Assembly (NCBI GenBank): GCA_907163375.1
Contig: CAJQUW010015472.1
Span: forward strand, 215,585-279,584
Reading direction: 5' to 3'
Length of the DNA stretch: 64,000 nt
Origin: Prostheceraeus crozeri
Taxonomy: Eukaryota; Platyhelminthes; Polycladida; Euryleptidae
Shown here: piece by piece, positions 35,833-44,085 of the stretch
Numbering within the stretch: the first letter of the stretch is position 1
How the letters are laid out: each line of letters starts with the position of its first letter
Program-made: the position numbers and the translations under genes
The notes under the pieces: model-generated
Seen by the model: only the letters and a program-made list of their open reading frames with translations
What the model was told of the DNA's origin: nothing
The model's database searches: none

Positions 35833-36521
35833 GTTCTTATTCTCGCATGATTGTTATTCCTCAGGATGAATATGTACAATTGACTGCCATGCAGCAAGTA
35901 AAGCAACCTCTTGCAAATCAAATGTATAGGAAAGAAATAGATTATCAGCAAAATGTTCACATCAAAGATCCACATCGTGCTGTATTATTACAATCGGAAA
36001 CTGTTGAGCAATTGAAAAACTTGAAGAATAAGATGCGTGACTCTGTATCGACTGCTACACCTTTAGCATCTCGCGCACATGCCATATCTCTTTTCAACAG
36101 TATTGAACCCCATCTCAATGTAAATGATAGAGGAGAAATCATTACAGATGAAAATAAAGTGATTGATGCTTCACGTTATGAAGACTTGATTCAGTATGCG
36201 ACACGTAGAAAGCGCCGTCAGGGCTATGTTCCACCTGGTTGGTCATACTTTCTTAAACTATTGAAAAAGCATAATGTACCAAAATTTGCTTTAAATAATG
36301 AGACATTGAAAGAACTTGATTCAACAGTGGCTACTACTCCAATGCCTCAGACGATGAAAATGCCAACAAATTGGTTTAAGGCGTCACCTGCTACATCCCC
36401 TCCCACACTCACTAAGCAAACAAGAGGAAGAACTCGACGTAGATCTACATCGCCACTAAAACTGGCAAAAGGAAAACGTAAAACAGCTCCTCCTAGGAAA
36501 TACATGTTCTCAGACTATTAA
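35829..36521 (+). CDS. Conserved Polinton protein after the ATPase
   Basis: A 230-residue protein. N-terminus SRMIVIPQDEYVQLTAMQ, a middle with helices, then RYEDLIQYATRRKRRQGYVPPGWSYFLKLLKKHNVP, and a basic, Pro/Thr-rich tail ending in KRKTAPPRKYMFSDY. The second element has the same N-terminus (MVVIPQEEYVQLTTLQ) directly after its ATPase at 63,759. The function is unknown; a structural or DNA-associated virion protein is plausible. The start overlaps the ATPase stop by four bases. Confidence 0.65.
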   Translation: MSSYSRMIVIPQDEYVQLTAMQQVKQPLANQMYRKEIDYQQNVHIKDPHRAVLLQSETVEQLKNLKNKMRDSVSTATPLASRAHAISLFNSIEPHLNVNDRGEIITDENKVIDASRYEDLIQYATRRKRRQGYVPPGWSYFLKLLKKHNVPKFALNNETLKELDSTVATTPMPQTMKMPTNWFKASPATSPPTLTKQTRGRTRRRSTSPLKLAKGKRKTAPPRKYMFSDY

Positions 36522-36522
36522 T

Positions 36523-36738
36523 ATGAAGCAGATGTGTTGCTTGCCATGTAATGAGCCGCCAGAGGTGAATGTCGTTGTCACTTGCACTTGCTGCGCCAGC
36601 TCTCATAATGAAACCCCTAAGCAATGTGAACACGATCGCAAAACCGCTAAAGCTAAATGCTGCAGTTGTTGTAAATGTAGAAAGGGAAGAAAACAAAAAG
36701 ATGAGAAGGAGGAAAAAGAGTCAGCCGTCATCGACTGA
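36523..36738 (+). CDS. Small cysteine-rich protein overlapping the integrase start
   Basis: 71 residues starting right after the previous stop. It holds about a dozen cysteines in CC, CxC and CxxC clusters (MCCLPCNEPPE, CTCCASSHNE, KCCSCCKCRKG) and ends in a charged, Lys/Glu-rich tail. It overlaps the most likely integrase start by 38 bp in another frame. A metal-binding role would fit, but the family is unknown. It could instead be a chance frame over a longer integrase leader. Confidence 0.4.
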   Translation: MKQMCCLPCNEPPEVNVVVTCTCCASSHNETPKQCEHDRKTAKAKCCSCCKCRKGRKQKDEKEEKESAVID

Positions 36739-37789
36739 ACGTTTGAAGTCAATCTATTATGATGTAAAACATCCGGCAGGATTTGCATCTATCAAGAAAT
36801 TATCAAAAGCGAGTGGTCTTCCACAATCACAAGTGAAACGATGGTTAAAGGGTCAGGCTACCTATACACTCCACAAACAAGCGAAAAAGAAGTACCGCAC
36901 CCGCCATTATATTGTTCATGACATCGATGAACAGTGGCAAGCAGATTTGTGTGATGTTGCCTCCATTTCAAAACATAACTCGGGCAATAATTTTATTTTA
37001 ACCGTCATTGATATTTTCTCGCGTTATGCGTGGGCTCAACCTTTAAAAACTAAAGAAGGGAAAGGAGTAGCAAAAGCATTCCAAACAATTTTTCGAGAAG
37101 GTCGCATTCCAAAAAGAATTCAGAGTGATCAAGGAAAAGAGTTTGAAAATCAGCATGTGACAAGATTATTTGAGAGGCATGACATTGAGTTGTTTAGTGT
37201 AAAGAGCGCTTATAAAGCTGCACTCGTTGAACGTTTTAATCGCACATTAAAAAATCGCTTGTGGCGACATTTTACTGCCAACTTGACACAAAATTGGACA
37301 AAGGTTCTACAAGATACACTCCATGCCTACAATCACTCTATCCATCGTTCTATTGGACTCAGACCAGTAGATGTAAATGCTGACAATGTAGATAAAGTGC
37401 GCGAATCATTCCAACGTAAACGCACTCATGTGAAAAGTGATGTGAAAATTGGCGATAAAGTTCGTATCTCAAAAGTGAAAAGTGTTTTTGCTAAAGGGTA
37501 CCTCCCGAATTGGACAGAGGAGGTATTTACAGTATCAAGGATTAATCAAAAAGACTCTCCGACCACCTACAAGTTGAAAGATTACGATAATGAAGAAATT
37601 GAGGGTAGCTTTTACCGCGATGAGATTGAGGTAGTCACTGAAAGTGAAACATATTTGGTAGAGAAAATCATTCGATGTAAAAAACGGCAAGGTGAAGAAT
37701 GGTGTCTTGTTAAATGGACTGGTTATCCTTCAAGTATGAACTCTTGGATGCGTCGTGCCGACATCTTTCATCTAAGTGATCGACAGTGA
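36701..37789 (+). CDS. Retroviral-type integrase with chromodomain
   Basis: About 362 residues from the ATG at 36,701; an earlier in-frame ATG at 36,569 gives a longer but less typical leader. STERLKSIYYDVKHPAGFASIKKLSKASG and WLKGQATYTLHK form the N-terminal region standard in Polinton integrases. The DDE core shows WQADL, SDQGKEF and ALVERFNRTLK, with about 35 residues between the second Asp and the Glu. The C-terminal YLVEKIIRCKK...WCLVKWTGYPSSMNSWMRRADI is a chromodomain, which may guide insertion to marked chromatin. It would insert the element with a 6-bp duplication, matching the gtgatt repeats. Confidence 0.93.
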   Translation: MRRRKKSQPSSTERLKSIYYDVKHPAGFASIKKLSKASGLPQSQVKRWLKGQATYTLHKQAKKKYRTRHYIVHDIDEQWQADLCDVASISKHNSGNNFILTVIDIFSRYAWAQPLKTKEGKGVAKAFQTIFREGRIPKRIQSDQGKEFENQHVTRLFERHDIELFSVKSAYKAALVERFNRTLKNRLWRHFTANLTQNWTKVLQDTLHAYNHSIHRSIGLRPVDVNADNVDKVRESFQRKRTHVKSDVKIGDKVRISKVKSVFAKGYLPNWTEEVFTVSRINQKDSPTTYKLKDYDNEEIEGSFYRDEIEVVTESETYLVEKIIRCKKRQGEEWCLVKWTGYPSSMNSWMRRADIFHLSDRQ

Positions 37790-37830
37790 TTCATGCAAAG
37801 TTGTAACTAACAATGTTTAGGGTTTGAGCT

Positions 37831-38286
37831 ATGAATCCAACTGCCTCATTTTATTCACGACCCTCCTACGTAAGTGGTGGAGGACAAATTTACATCGGTG
37901 CTCGCCGCCAACGTGGAGGTAGCATACTTGGTGCACTGAAATCTGTTGTAGCACCTCTCATATCCAATGTCGGTAGATCTTTAAAACGAAATGTTTTAAG
38001 TAATGCCGTTGGCTTTGCTGGTGATGTTGCTAGTGATCTTTCCAGAGGTAGAAGTTTTAAGAGCAGTTTGTTGAATCGTGGGAAGGAACGCGGTTTAAAA
38101 ACATTGAAGCAGACCATTGCTGGTGTTACTCAAGGAAAGAAATCACCTAAACGAATGAATAAAGGAAGGAGGAAACATCGCGGAGCTGGTAAGGTGCGAT
38201 CTTCAGTCAAAAGGCATTCACGCAAACGTCGTAGAGGCTCTAATCATTCATCAGGCGCTAAACGACGACGCTGCTATAACTTCTAA
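37831..38286 (+). CDS. Second basic virion protein, minor core type
   Basis: A 151-residue protein. N-terminus SYVSGGGQIYIGARRQRGGSILGALKSVVAPLI contains QRGGS, a likely adenain-type cleavage site, followed by an amphipathic helix. The C-terminal half is extremely basic (MNKGRRKHRGAGK...KRHSRKRRRGS...AKRRRC), as in core proteins that condense DNA. It sits just before the major capsid gene. This recalls minor virion proteins of adintoviruses; the exact equivalence is inferred. Confidence 0.6.
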   Translation: MNPTASFYSRPSYVSGGGQIYIGARRQRGGSILGALKSVVAPLISNVGRSLKRNVLSNAVGFAGDVASDLSRGRSFKSSLLNRGKERGLKTLKQTIAGVTQGKKSPKRMNKGRRKHRGAGKVRSSVKRHSRKRRRGSNHSSGAKRRRCYNF

Positions 38287-38288
38287 TC

Positions 38289-39566
38289 ATGGAGTGTAAA
38301 ACTTCCGGTTTTTGTTTGTTTGATCAACAAGCCATACAGACAGATATTCTTAGTTCAAGTATTGTAGATTATCATCCTCGAACAGCTGAGAATGCTGGCC
38401 CCATTGAATTTGTTATTCCTGGTGGTAGTGATGACTACATAGATTTGAGTTATGCGATGCTTGATTTGAGGTTTAGAATTCAGCAAGCAGATGGAACTGC
38501 TATTGACGATGCACATAAAGTTGGACTGAACAATTTACCATTGACTACATTACTTCGCGATGTTTCTCTAACGATTGGAGAGCAGCAGGTGGAAGGTGGT
38601 CAAAGCGATTATCCCTATAAATCATATTTCAATCATGTATCACAGTTTCATCCAGCAGCACAAAAAAGTCATATGGCAGCCATGGGATGGTACAGAGATG
38701 AAGCAGGAAAATTTGATGTTGAAACAAACAGTGGCTTTGTAAAGCGATCTGCTATGATTAAAGATAGTAAAGTATGTCAGCTATATGGTCCGCTGAATTT
38801 AGACTTCTTTAGACAGTCAAAGTTTTTACTCTGTAATACCAGCATGCGACTCAAGCTGACATTGAATAAGCCTGAATTTGCGCTGAATGCATTTGCTAAA
38901 GTTGACAATTTTAGAATTCATGTGGAAGATATTGCACTTTACATTCGTCGAGTAGTACCGAATCCAAGTGTCATTAGAGGGCATGCTGAAGGTCTTAACC
39001 GCAAAAATGCCATTTATCCCGTTCAGCATACAAAGCTTCTCACCTTTACAATTCCGAAAGATCAAAAGAGTTTCATGAAAGATGGCCTCTTTCCATCGGA
39101 AGCACCGAAGCTCCTCATGGTGGCAATGGTTGAAAATGATGCATTTAATGGTAATATAAAGAAGAATCCTTTCAATTTTAAACACAATCAGTTAAGTGAA
39201 ATTGCTTTACGTGTAAATGGTGTGAGTCATCCTGGTCCACCCTACAAACCAGATTTTGCTTCGGATCAATTTATGCGCAGTTATGTTGATTTTATGGATG
39301 TCTTTGGCTTTTACAATACGGATGACACCAACGGACTTACTATGAAAGAGTTTAAGAGTGGATATACTATTTATGCATTTGATTTGACTGCTGACAGCGA
39401 TATTAGTGCACCCTCTCATCAAGCGAACGTACCTCATAATATTCGTTTGGATTTGACGTTCAAAAGAACACTAGCTGAGACGATCAATGTATTAATTTAT
39501 GCAGTCTTCGATTCAAATATTGAAATTACAAAGTATCGTGACGTGATTCTTCAGTATAATCGTTAA
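38289..39566 (+). CDS. Major capsid protein (double jelly-roll, F54H12.2-like)
   Basis: A 425-residue protein. IEFVIPGGSDDYIDLSYAMLDLRFRI near the N-terminus, LTTLLRDVSLTIGEQQVEGG and YPYKSYFNHV are the hallmarks of the F54H12.2-like family, which in Polintons and adintoviruses is the hexon-like major capsid protein. The C-terminus NVPHNIRLDLTFKRTLAETINVLIYAVFD also fits. The family would form the icosahedral shell. The gene follows two virion proteins, and its stop overlaps the protease start by one base (TAATG). Confidence 0.8.
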   Translation: MECKTSGFCLFDQQAIQTDILSSSIVDYHPRTAENAGPIEFVIPGGSDDYIDLSYAMLDLRFRIQQADGTAIDDAHKVGLNNLPLTTLLRDVSLTIGEQQVEGGQSDYPYKSYFNHVSQFHPAAQKSHMAAMGWYRDEAGKFDVETNSGFVKRSAMIKDSKVCQLYGPLNLDFFRQSKFLLCNTSMRLKLTLNKPEFALNAFAKVDNFRIHVEDIALYIRRVVPNPSVIRGHAEGLNRKNAIYPVQHTKLLTFTIPKDQKSFMKDGLFPSEAPKLLMVAMVENDAFNGNIKKNPFNFKHNQLSEIALRVNGVSHPGPPYKPDFASDQFMRSYVDFMDVFGFYNTDDTNGLTMKEFKSGYTIYAFDLTADSDISAPSHQANVPHNIRLDLTFKRTLAETINVLIYAVFDSNIEITKYRDVILQYNR

Positions 39567-40027
39567 TGAGTTGGTTGACTGCTGACGATATTAAGACTAA
39601 AGTGCAGCGTAATGCAGACGAAGCGACGTTGAAAGCTTTCGATAATGTCTATTCACTCGATACCTTACCACCTGCAGTAAATCACTATCCCATCTTTATT
39701 GTACTAAACACTCATTCGCAGAATTTAGGCGGTGAGCATTGGAAAGCGATCTTTATTGGAGAAGACCGACGTGGTGAACTATTTGACTCTCTTGCTCAAC
39801 CTCCAAATATACCAACACAGCAGTGGTTGAGAAAACATACGCGTCAATATCAGCGAAATGAACGCATACTACAACATCCACTTTCATCAACGTGTGGTGC
39901 TTTTGTACTGTACTTCATCTTAAGACGTTTACATGTATCTCGATTTGCATCTGTTATTCAAAACTTTTCATGCAATCCATCCTCTAATGAAAAAATGATT
40001 TGTAAGTTCTATCATGATTTGAAATAA
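39566..40027 (+). CDS. Adenain-like cysteine protease
   Basis: A 153-residue protease of the adenovirus/Ulp1 type. The catalytic His is in GGEHWKAIFI, the Asp in ELFDSLA and the Cys in SSTCGAFVLYF, in the usual order. It would cut virion precursors; candidate GG sites are seen in the core proteins at 34,827 and 37,831. The length is short but normal for Polinton proteases. The stop codon overlaps an AATAAA signal (GAAATAAAA), and the gene ends tail to tail with the minus-strand TBP-like gene about 30 bp away. Confidence 0.85.
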   Translation: MSWLTADDIKTKVQRNADEATLKAFDNVYSLDTLPPAVNHYPIFIVLNTHSQNLGGEHWKAIFIGEDRRGELFDSLAQPPNIPTQQWLRKHTRQYQRNERILQHPLSSTCGAFVLYFILRRLHVSRFASVIQNFSCNPSSNEKMICKFYHDLK

Positions 40028-40057
40028 AAACATCATGTTGGAAAAATTGTTTTTTTT

Positions 40058-40603
40058 TTATTTTACAATCCGCTGGGTACGTACATACTCAATGAGATAG
40101 TCTAGGATCATATTTGCTTGTACATGAGATTTTAGTCCAGTAATGATCACTTTACTATTATGAAAGATTGCCACATGCACAGGTAACCAACAACTATTGA
40201 GAGCTGCAGGAAAAAGTTCGGGTTCATAACACAAACTGTAACTGCTGGTACGAATCTTCAAAAATGATAGACTGTCACTCAATTGAGTAGAGATCACCAT
40301 ATTGTCCACAGTCAGATTCGACATCACACACCTCTCCCTCTTCCATATCCGACGTAGTAGTCTTTGTAGCTCTAAGCGCATTGACTGCGCCGATGAATGA
40401 GAAAGGGCGCCGAGAATCTGTACAGTCCCATTTGGGAAGAGTTGAAGATTCCATGAATTGTTCATCTTCACCACTAACATTTGAGGACGGCCCGGGTAAT
40501 ACTTGCTGTTTGGAAGCTGTTGGTGTAATGTTGTGAGATCGATTTTGGTGTAGAGTCTGAAGCGACGGAGAATGTTGACGATGGTGTAGTGATGGCGCTT
40601 CAT
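40058..40603 (-). CDS. TBP-like protein (two TBP repeats) carried by the Polinton
   Basis: 181 residues from the ATG at 40,603, the size of the TBP core domain. Repeat 1: KIDLTTLHQQLPNSKYYPGRPQ, LQLFPNGTVQILGALS. Repeat 2: NMVISTQLSDSLSF, CYEPELFPAAL, VAIFHNSKVIITGLKS. These line up with TBP's NIVSTVNL...LDLKTIA, EYNPKRFAAV, IFSSGKMVCTGAKS and NMVGS, YEPELFPGLI, IFVSGKVVLTGAK, including an exact YEPELFP. TBP binds TATA boxes and starts RNA polymerase II transcription; several genes of this element have TATA boxes. The frame is open upstream over another gene, but homology starts near 40,603. I know TBP-like genes in some large DNA viruses and in white spot syndrome virus, not as a usual Polinton gene. 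DNA-binding activity is inferred. Confidence 0.75.
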   Translation of the reverse strand: MKRHHYTIVNILRRFRLYTKIDLTTLHQQLPNSKYYPGRPQMLVVKMNNSWNLQLFPNGTVQILGALSHSSAQSMRLELQRLLRRIWKRERCVMSNLTVDNMVISTQLSDSLSFLKIRTSSYSLCYEPELFPAALNSCWLPVHVAIFHNSKVIITGLKSHVQANMILDYLIEYVRTQRIVK

Positions 40604-40925
40604 GATGAAAGAATGAGTAAATTGAGCGATGTACCTTCCTTTTATACTTTTCCCAACTACCTTGATGAAATGTGAAGTTAGTATGAAGTTGGGAATGATA
40701 GAGTTGAATTCGCCGATTGTTGACGCGCAGCCAGATGCGATTTCCAATACGTGAATGTCTTTTCATATAGAAGTATTTCAAGTCCTTCATGATATGATGT
40801 AGAGATTGAAAATGACGATAAGATAAAGCAAACTCTCTTCTCACATTTCCAGTTGAATCTTTGAAATAGACGTTTCGATCATGATCCGTTTCAATACGTT
40901 GTAGGGAATCTAATTTCCAACTCAT
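40275..40925 (-). CDS. PC4-like small protein A, overlapping the TBP-like gene
   Basis: A 216-codon frame whose first ~105 residues are conserved with the neighbour at 40,948-41,316: LDSLQRIETDHDRNVYFKDSTGN, LSYRHFQSLHHIMKDL, IGNRIWL...RIQLYHS and FTFHQGSWEKYKRKVHRSI. Each half has strands followed by a helix after an aromatic-x-W/F block, which resembles a doubled PC4 (SUB1) fold, a single-strand DNA-binding transcription coactivator. The remaining ~110 codons overlap the TBP-like gene in another frame; they are Ser/His-rich with an acidic end (DMEEGEVCDVESD) and may be real overprinting or chance. The PC4 assignment rests on pattern only. Confidence 0.5.
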   Translation of the reverse strand: MSWKLDSLQRIETDHDRNVYFKDSTGNVRREFALSYRHFQSLHHIMKDLKYFYMKRHSRIGNRIWLRVNNRRIQLYHSQLHTNFTFHQGSWEKYKRKVHRSIYSFFHHEAPSLHHRQHSPSLQTLHQNRSHNITPTASKQQVLPGPSSNVSGEDEQFMESSTLPKWDCTDSRRPFSFIGAVNALRATKTTTSDMEEGEVCDVESDCGQYGDLYSIE

Positions 40926-40947
40926 GATGTGTGGTAGTCATGTCTGA

Positions 40948-41316
40948 TTAAGATTTGCATAGTAGGGTGATGAACTCACGACGAATAAATGTCATGATGG
41001 AGCGATGTATATATCTTCTATACTTCTCCCAATTGTATTTGCGAAATGAGAAACAGTTTGCGGAATGAGAATGGTAGATTTGAATTTCATTTCTGTAATG
41101 TTGAAGCCAAACTTGATCACCCAAGGAGATGAATCTTAATGTTTCAAAATATTCCAAATCCCTCATGATATCATTGAGGTTGACAAATTGTCGCCATGTT
41201 AATGTAATTCCTCTTGATGTATGACCATGAGAATTTTTGAAATGTACGTTTCCATCACGATCAACTCTGATATATTGTAGAGAGTCCAAAATCCAAGTCT
41301 TCATGATGTTATGCAA
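40948..41316 (-). CDS. PC4-like small protein B, paralogue of A
   Basis: 122 residues, with a good internal ATG six codons in (MKTWILDSLQ). ILDSLQYIRVDRDGNVHFKNSHG, RGITLTWRQFVNLNDIMRDLEYF, SLGDQVWLQHYRNEIQIYHS and FSFRKYNWEKYRRYIHRSIMTFI align throughout with protein A, so the two arose by tandem duplication. RGITLT-x-x-x-F-x-x-L resembles the KGISL...QW..L strand-helix step of PC4. With the TBP-like gene it forms a minus-strand group of three small genes inside a plus-strand virion block. Transcription-factor function is inferred. Confidence 0.5.
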   Translation of the reverse strand: MHNIMKTWILDSLQYIRVDRDGNVHFKNSHGHTSRGITLTWRQFVNLNDIMRDLEYFETLRFISLGDQVWLQHYRNEIQIYHSHSANCFSFRKYNWEKYRRYIHRSIMTFIRREFITLLCKS

Positions 41317-41339
41317 AGTTGCAGATTAGCAATATAAAA

Positions 41340-44046
41340 ATGTCGTTTTATCATATTTTGCTTAGCAATGCGGCTACAAAGAGATTTACTAGTAATCGAG
41401 CTGCACTCTTTTCTACTCCCATTGATCATGCACAACAGCTAAATGGGAATTGGGAAGTGGGTGTCACTCAACTTGTTTATAGCAACTGTGTCTATACTTT
41501 TGATCATGAGGTGATGACTATTAATATGAGACGTACAGCTGCTTATCAATGTGAAAAGGGGTGCCGAGTATACATTCCACAGTGGTCAAAGAAAGATCTC
41601 TTATCATGTAAAAAGTTTATATATGATTTCTTGAATAAAGCGTGTAAACATATTGTCCAATTTACTCCGCACAATGATGATTATAATTATGTACATCATG
41701 TAGTTGAGAAAGATTGGATTGTTGGTTTAAGTCCAAGTTTAAGAAATGATTTAGGCTACCTCGCTAGCGCCTTGACAAGCTATGATAATTTTAACGTTAA
41801 TTACCACATAAGTGGTCATAAACAGTTAACCCTCCAGGCGGTGGGGGGGGCATATTTATGCCCCCCCTTTGTATTTTTCGATCTAATTCATGAAATATGA
41901 AACGTATGATTCTGAAATTTTCAGTAGCTTATTTTTTGCGTATTTTTGACAATTTCCTGTAAAATTATTAAAATTGGATCACAGGAACGACCTTTACATG
42001 ACCTTTATTGAAAAGTACTTTCGAAATTTTATCAAATCAGTGAAATTCTTCAGAAATTTTGTCTATGAATGAATTGCTATTGCTTGGAATCACTCATTAC
42101 GTATAGAATAACTTATTTGACTGTAAATAACTTTATGCTTATCACGGTTTACCAATTCAAATTTGAAAATAAGCTGCATATACTACTTACAATGATATTG
42201 TAAGTACTTTATAGAGTAATATTAGTTTTTACATCTTTTTTATTACTGTTATGTATTGAAAATATATTCACATGTATATGTTATGTATTTTCTACATGTA
42301 GGCATGTACATGTACTATTTGAACATAAATATATGGAATACTGTTTTCAAAATTTCAGATTTCCCTTTTCAACTTACATAATCAGTTGACCGAATAGTCT
42401 ACAGAATCCTTGTCTGCCTTGGCAGTAGAGGCAATAAGTCTGCGTATCACGTTCAATCGCCTTCCCACTGCATCCTTTCATCACTTACAAACACGCCGAA
42501 GGCGCTATTGCGTGACTAATTTGACTACATTGGAATCGGTAACAGATATCTTCATAATCAGCTCTAACCAAATTTGATCAACTTGAGTTGTATTCAACAA
42601 TGAAAAACATTTGTTTGAATCAAATATGCTTCTATGACATTAGCAAAAAGCTCTTTTGATAAGAGTGATAAATGTTTCAATATTTTTAGAGTCCTCTCTG
42701 TTGATAATCTCAAAAAAAACTATATATATAATTTTATTTGATAATAACTAAACAAATAAATTTTCAAAATTTAAAATGCTATTTTTGCATATATTCAAAT
42801 TTTAAAGCAATGCGAACACCACCATTGTATTCAAAGAACTTGAAACATGTTTGAGTCAATTTTTGCGATAATCTGATGATAAAATTTCGCTAAAAACACA
42901 AAAAATACATTTTTCTGAAAAAAAACGCATTTTCAAATTTTGAAATGCTATTTATAGCATGAAGACAGTCAAATTAAGTAATGCAAATGGCACCACTGAA
43001 TTCATCATGTCCGAAATGTGTAAAGGCCAGCATTTCATAAAATTCGCACACTTAGTTTAGGATATCCTGGGGGGGGGCATAAATATGCCCCCCCACCGCC
43101 CGGAAGGTGGCTGAAGGGCCCACCGCCTGGAGGGTTAATATATCGAGAGGAAGCTTATTATGTAGATCTTATTCCAAGAAATGAGAAGACGTTGGTGAAG
43201 AAGATTGTGATTAAGCCAAGAAAGACAAACATGACTCCTGAAACATTATTGAAGAAATTTAATTATCTCCTTCGAGTTGATGGTAAACAAGTGGCAGCAT
43301 TGACTTATATTAAATCATCTAATCATATTGCAGTAAGTAAATTAAATGATGATGATCTAGTATTAGTTTGTTCAAAAGATTTTCATCAGTTCTTACGACA
43401 TCGTTCTGCAGCTGTTCATGGAAAATCTGATATGCAACATTTACCATGTGAAAGGTCAAATCAATTTGATACAGAATGGACCGTATCTTTATACAGAAAG
43501 TGTGTAGAGCCTTTAGGTGGTATCTTACATGAAACAAGAGTGTTGATGCCTCGCATTACTACTTCGGTTAAATTGGTTGTAGATTATTTAAATGAAGTGA
43601 TTAATGAGCAACATATTTCATTTTCTGAAAAAGAAGGTACTTTGTCTCTCACTATAAGTGGAAAAGGTATTGAACTAATTATGGATAAAACTCTAATGGA
43701 CATTTTGGGTTTTGACCAAAATATCTTTAAAAGTGGTACTGTAACCAAAGCTAGCGCAGACATGTCGCTATCGCGTCGTATTAACTATTTTCAGATATAT
43801 TCCAATATTGGTGAAGATGTACGTGTGGGAGATGTTGAAGCTCCATTGCTAGCAATGATACCATACCAGCCAAAAAGCTGCAGTATTTTATCTGAGCATA
43901 CTTTCAAGAAAGTGCATTATACAAAGCTGAAATCAAACTACATCCCACAAATTGATATTGCCATTTATGACGATGCTGGTGCGTTGATTCCTTTTCATAA
44001 AGATGCTGTGACAAGTATCACACTCCATTTCCGAATGAAGAGTTAA
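41340..44046 (+). pseudogene. Penton-like capsid gene A, interrupted by a MITE
   Basis: The N-terminal side has the AQQLNGNWEVGVTQLVY signature common to this Polinton capsid family (usual form PLxLxGxWEVGLxEI). The C-terminal side has DILGF, YFQIYSNIGEDVRVGDVEAPLLAMIP and IDIAIYDDAGALIPFHKDAVTSITLHFRM, also standard. The family is commonly taken as the penton or minor capsid protein at shell vertices. A piggyBac-type element is inserted in the gene, so it is broken. It lies between the transcription-factor-like block and a second penton-like gene. Confidence 0.65.
41830..43134. mobile_element. piggyBac-type non-autonomous element in the Polinton
   Basis: A 1,305-bp element flanked by TTAA on both sides (41,826-41,829 and 43,135-43,138). 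Ends are CCCTCCAGGCGGTGGG and its exact inverted copy. A C-rich palindrome (G-run, CATATTTATG or CATAAATATG, C-run) lies near each end. The CCCT start and TTAA target are typical of piggyBac. The AT-rich interior has no transposase, so it was moved by a helper elsewhere. It landed after the Polinton arrived. Confidence 0.9.
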
Positions 44047-44085
44047 TGCAAACGTATGCTAATATATTTTTCCAATGTGAATAAT

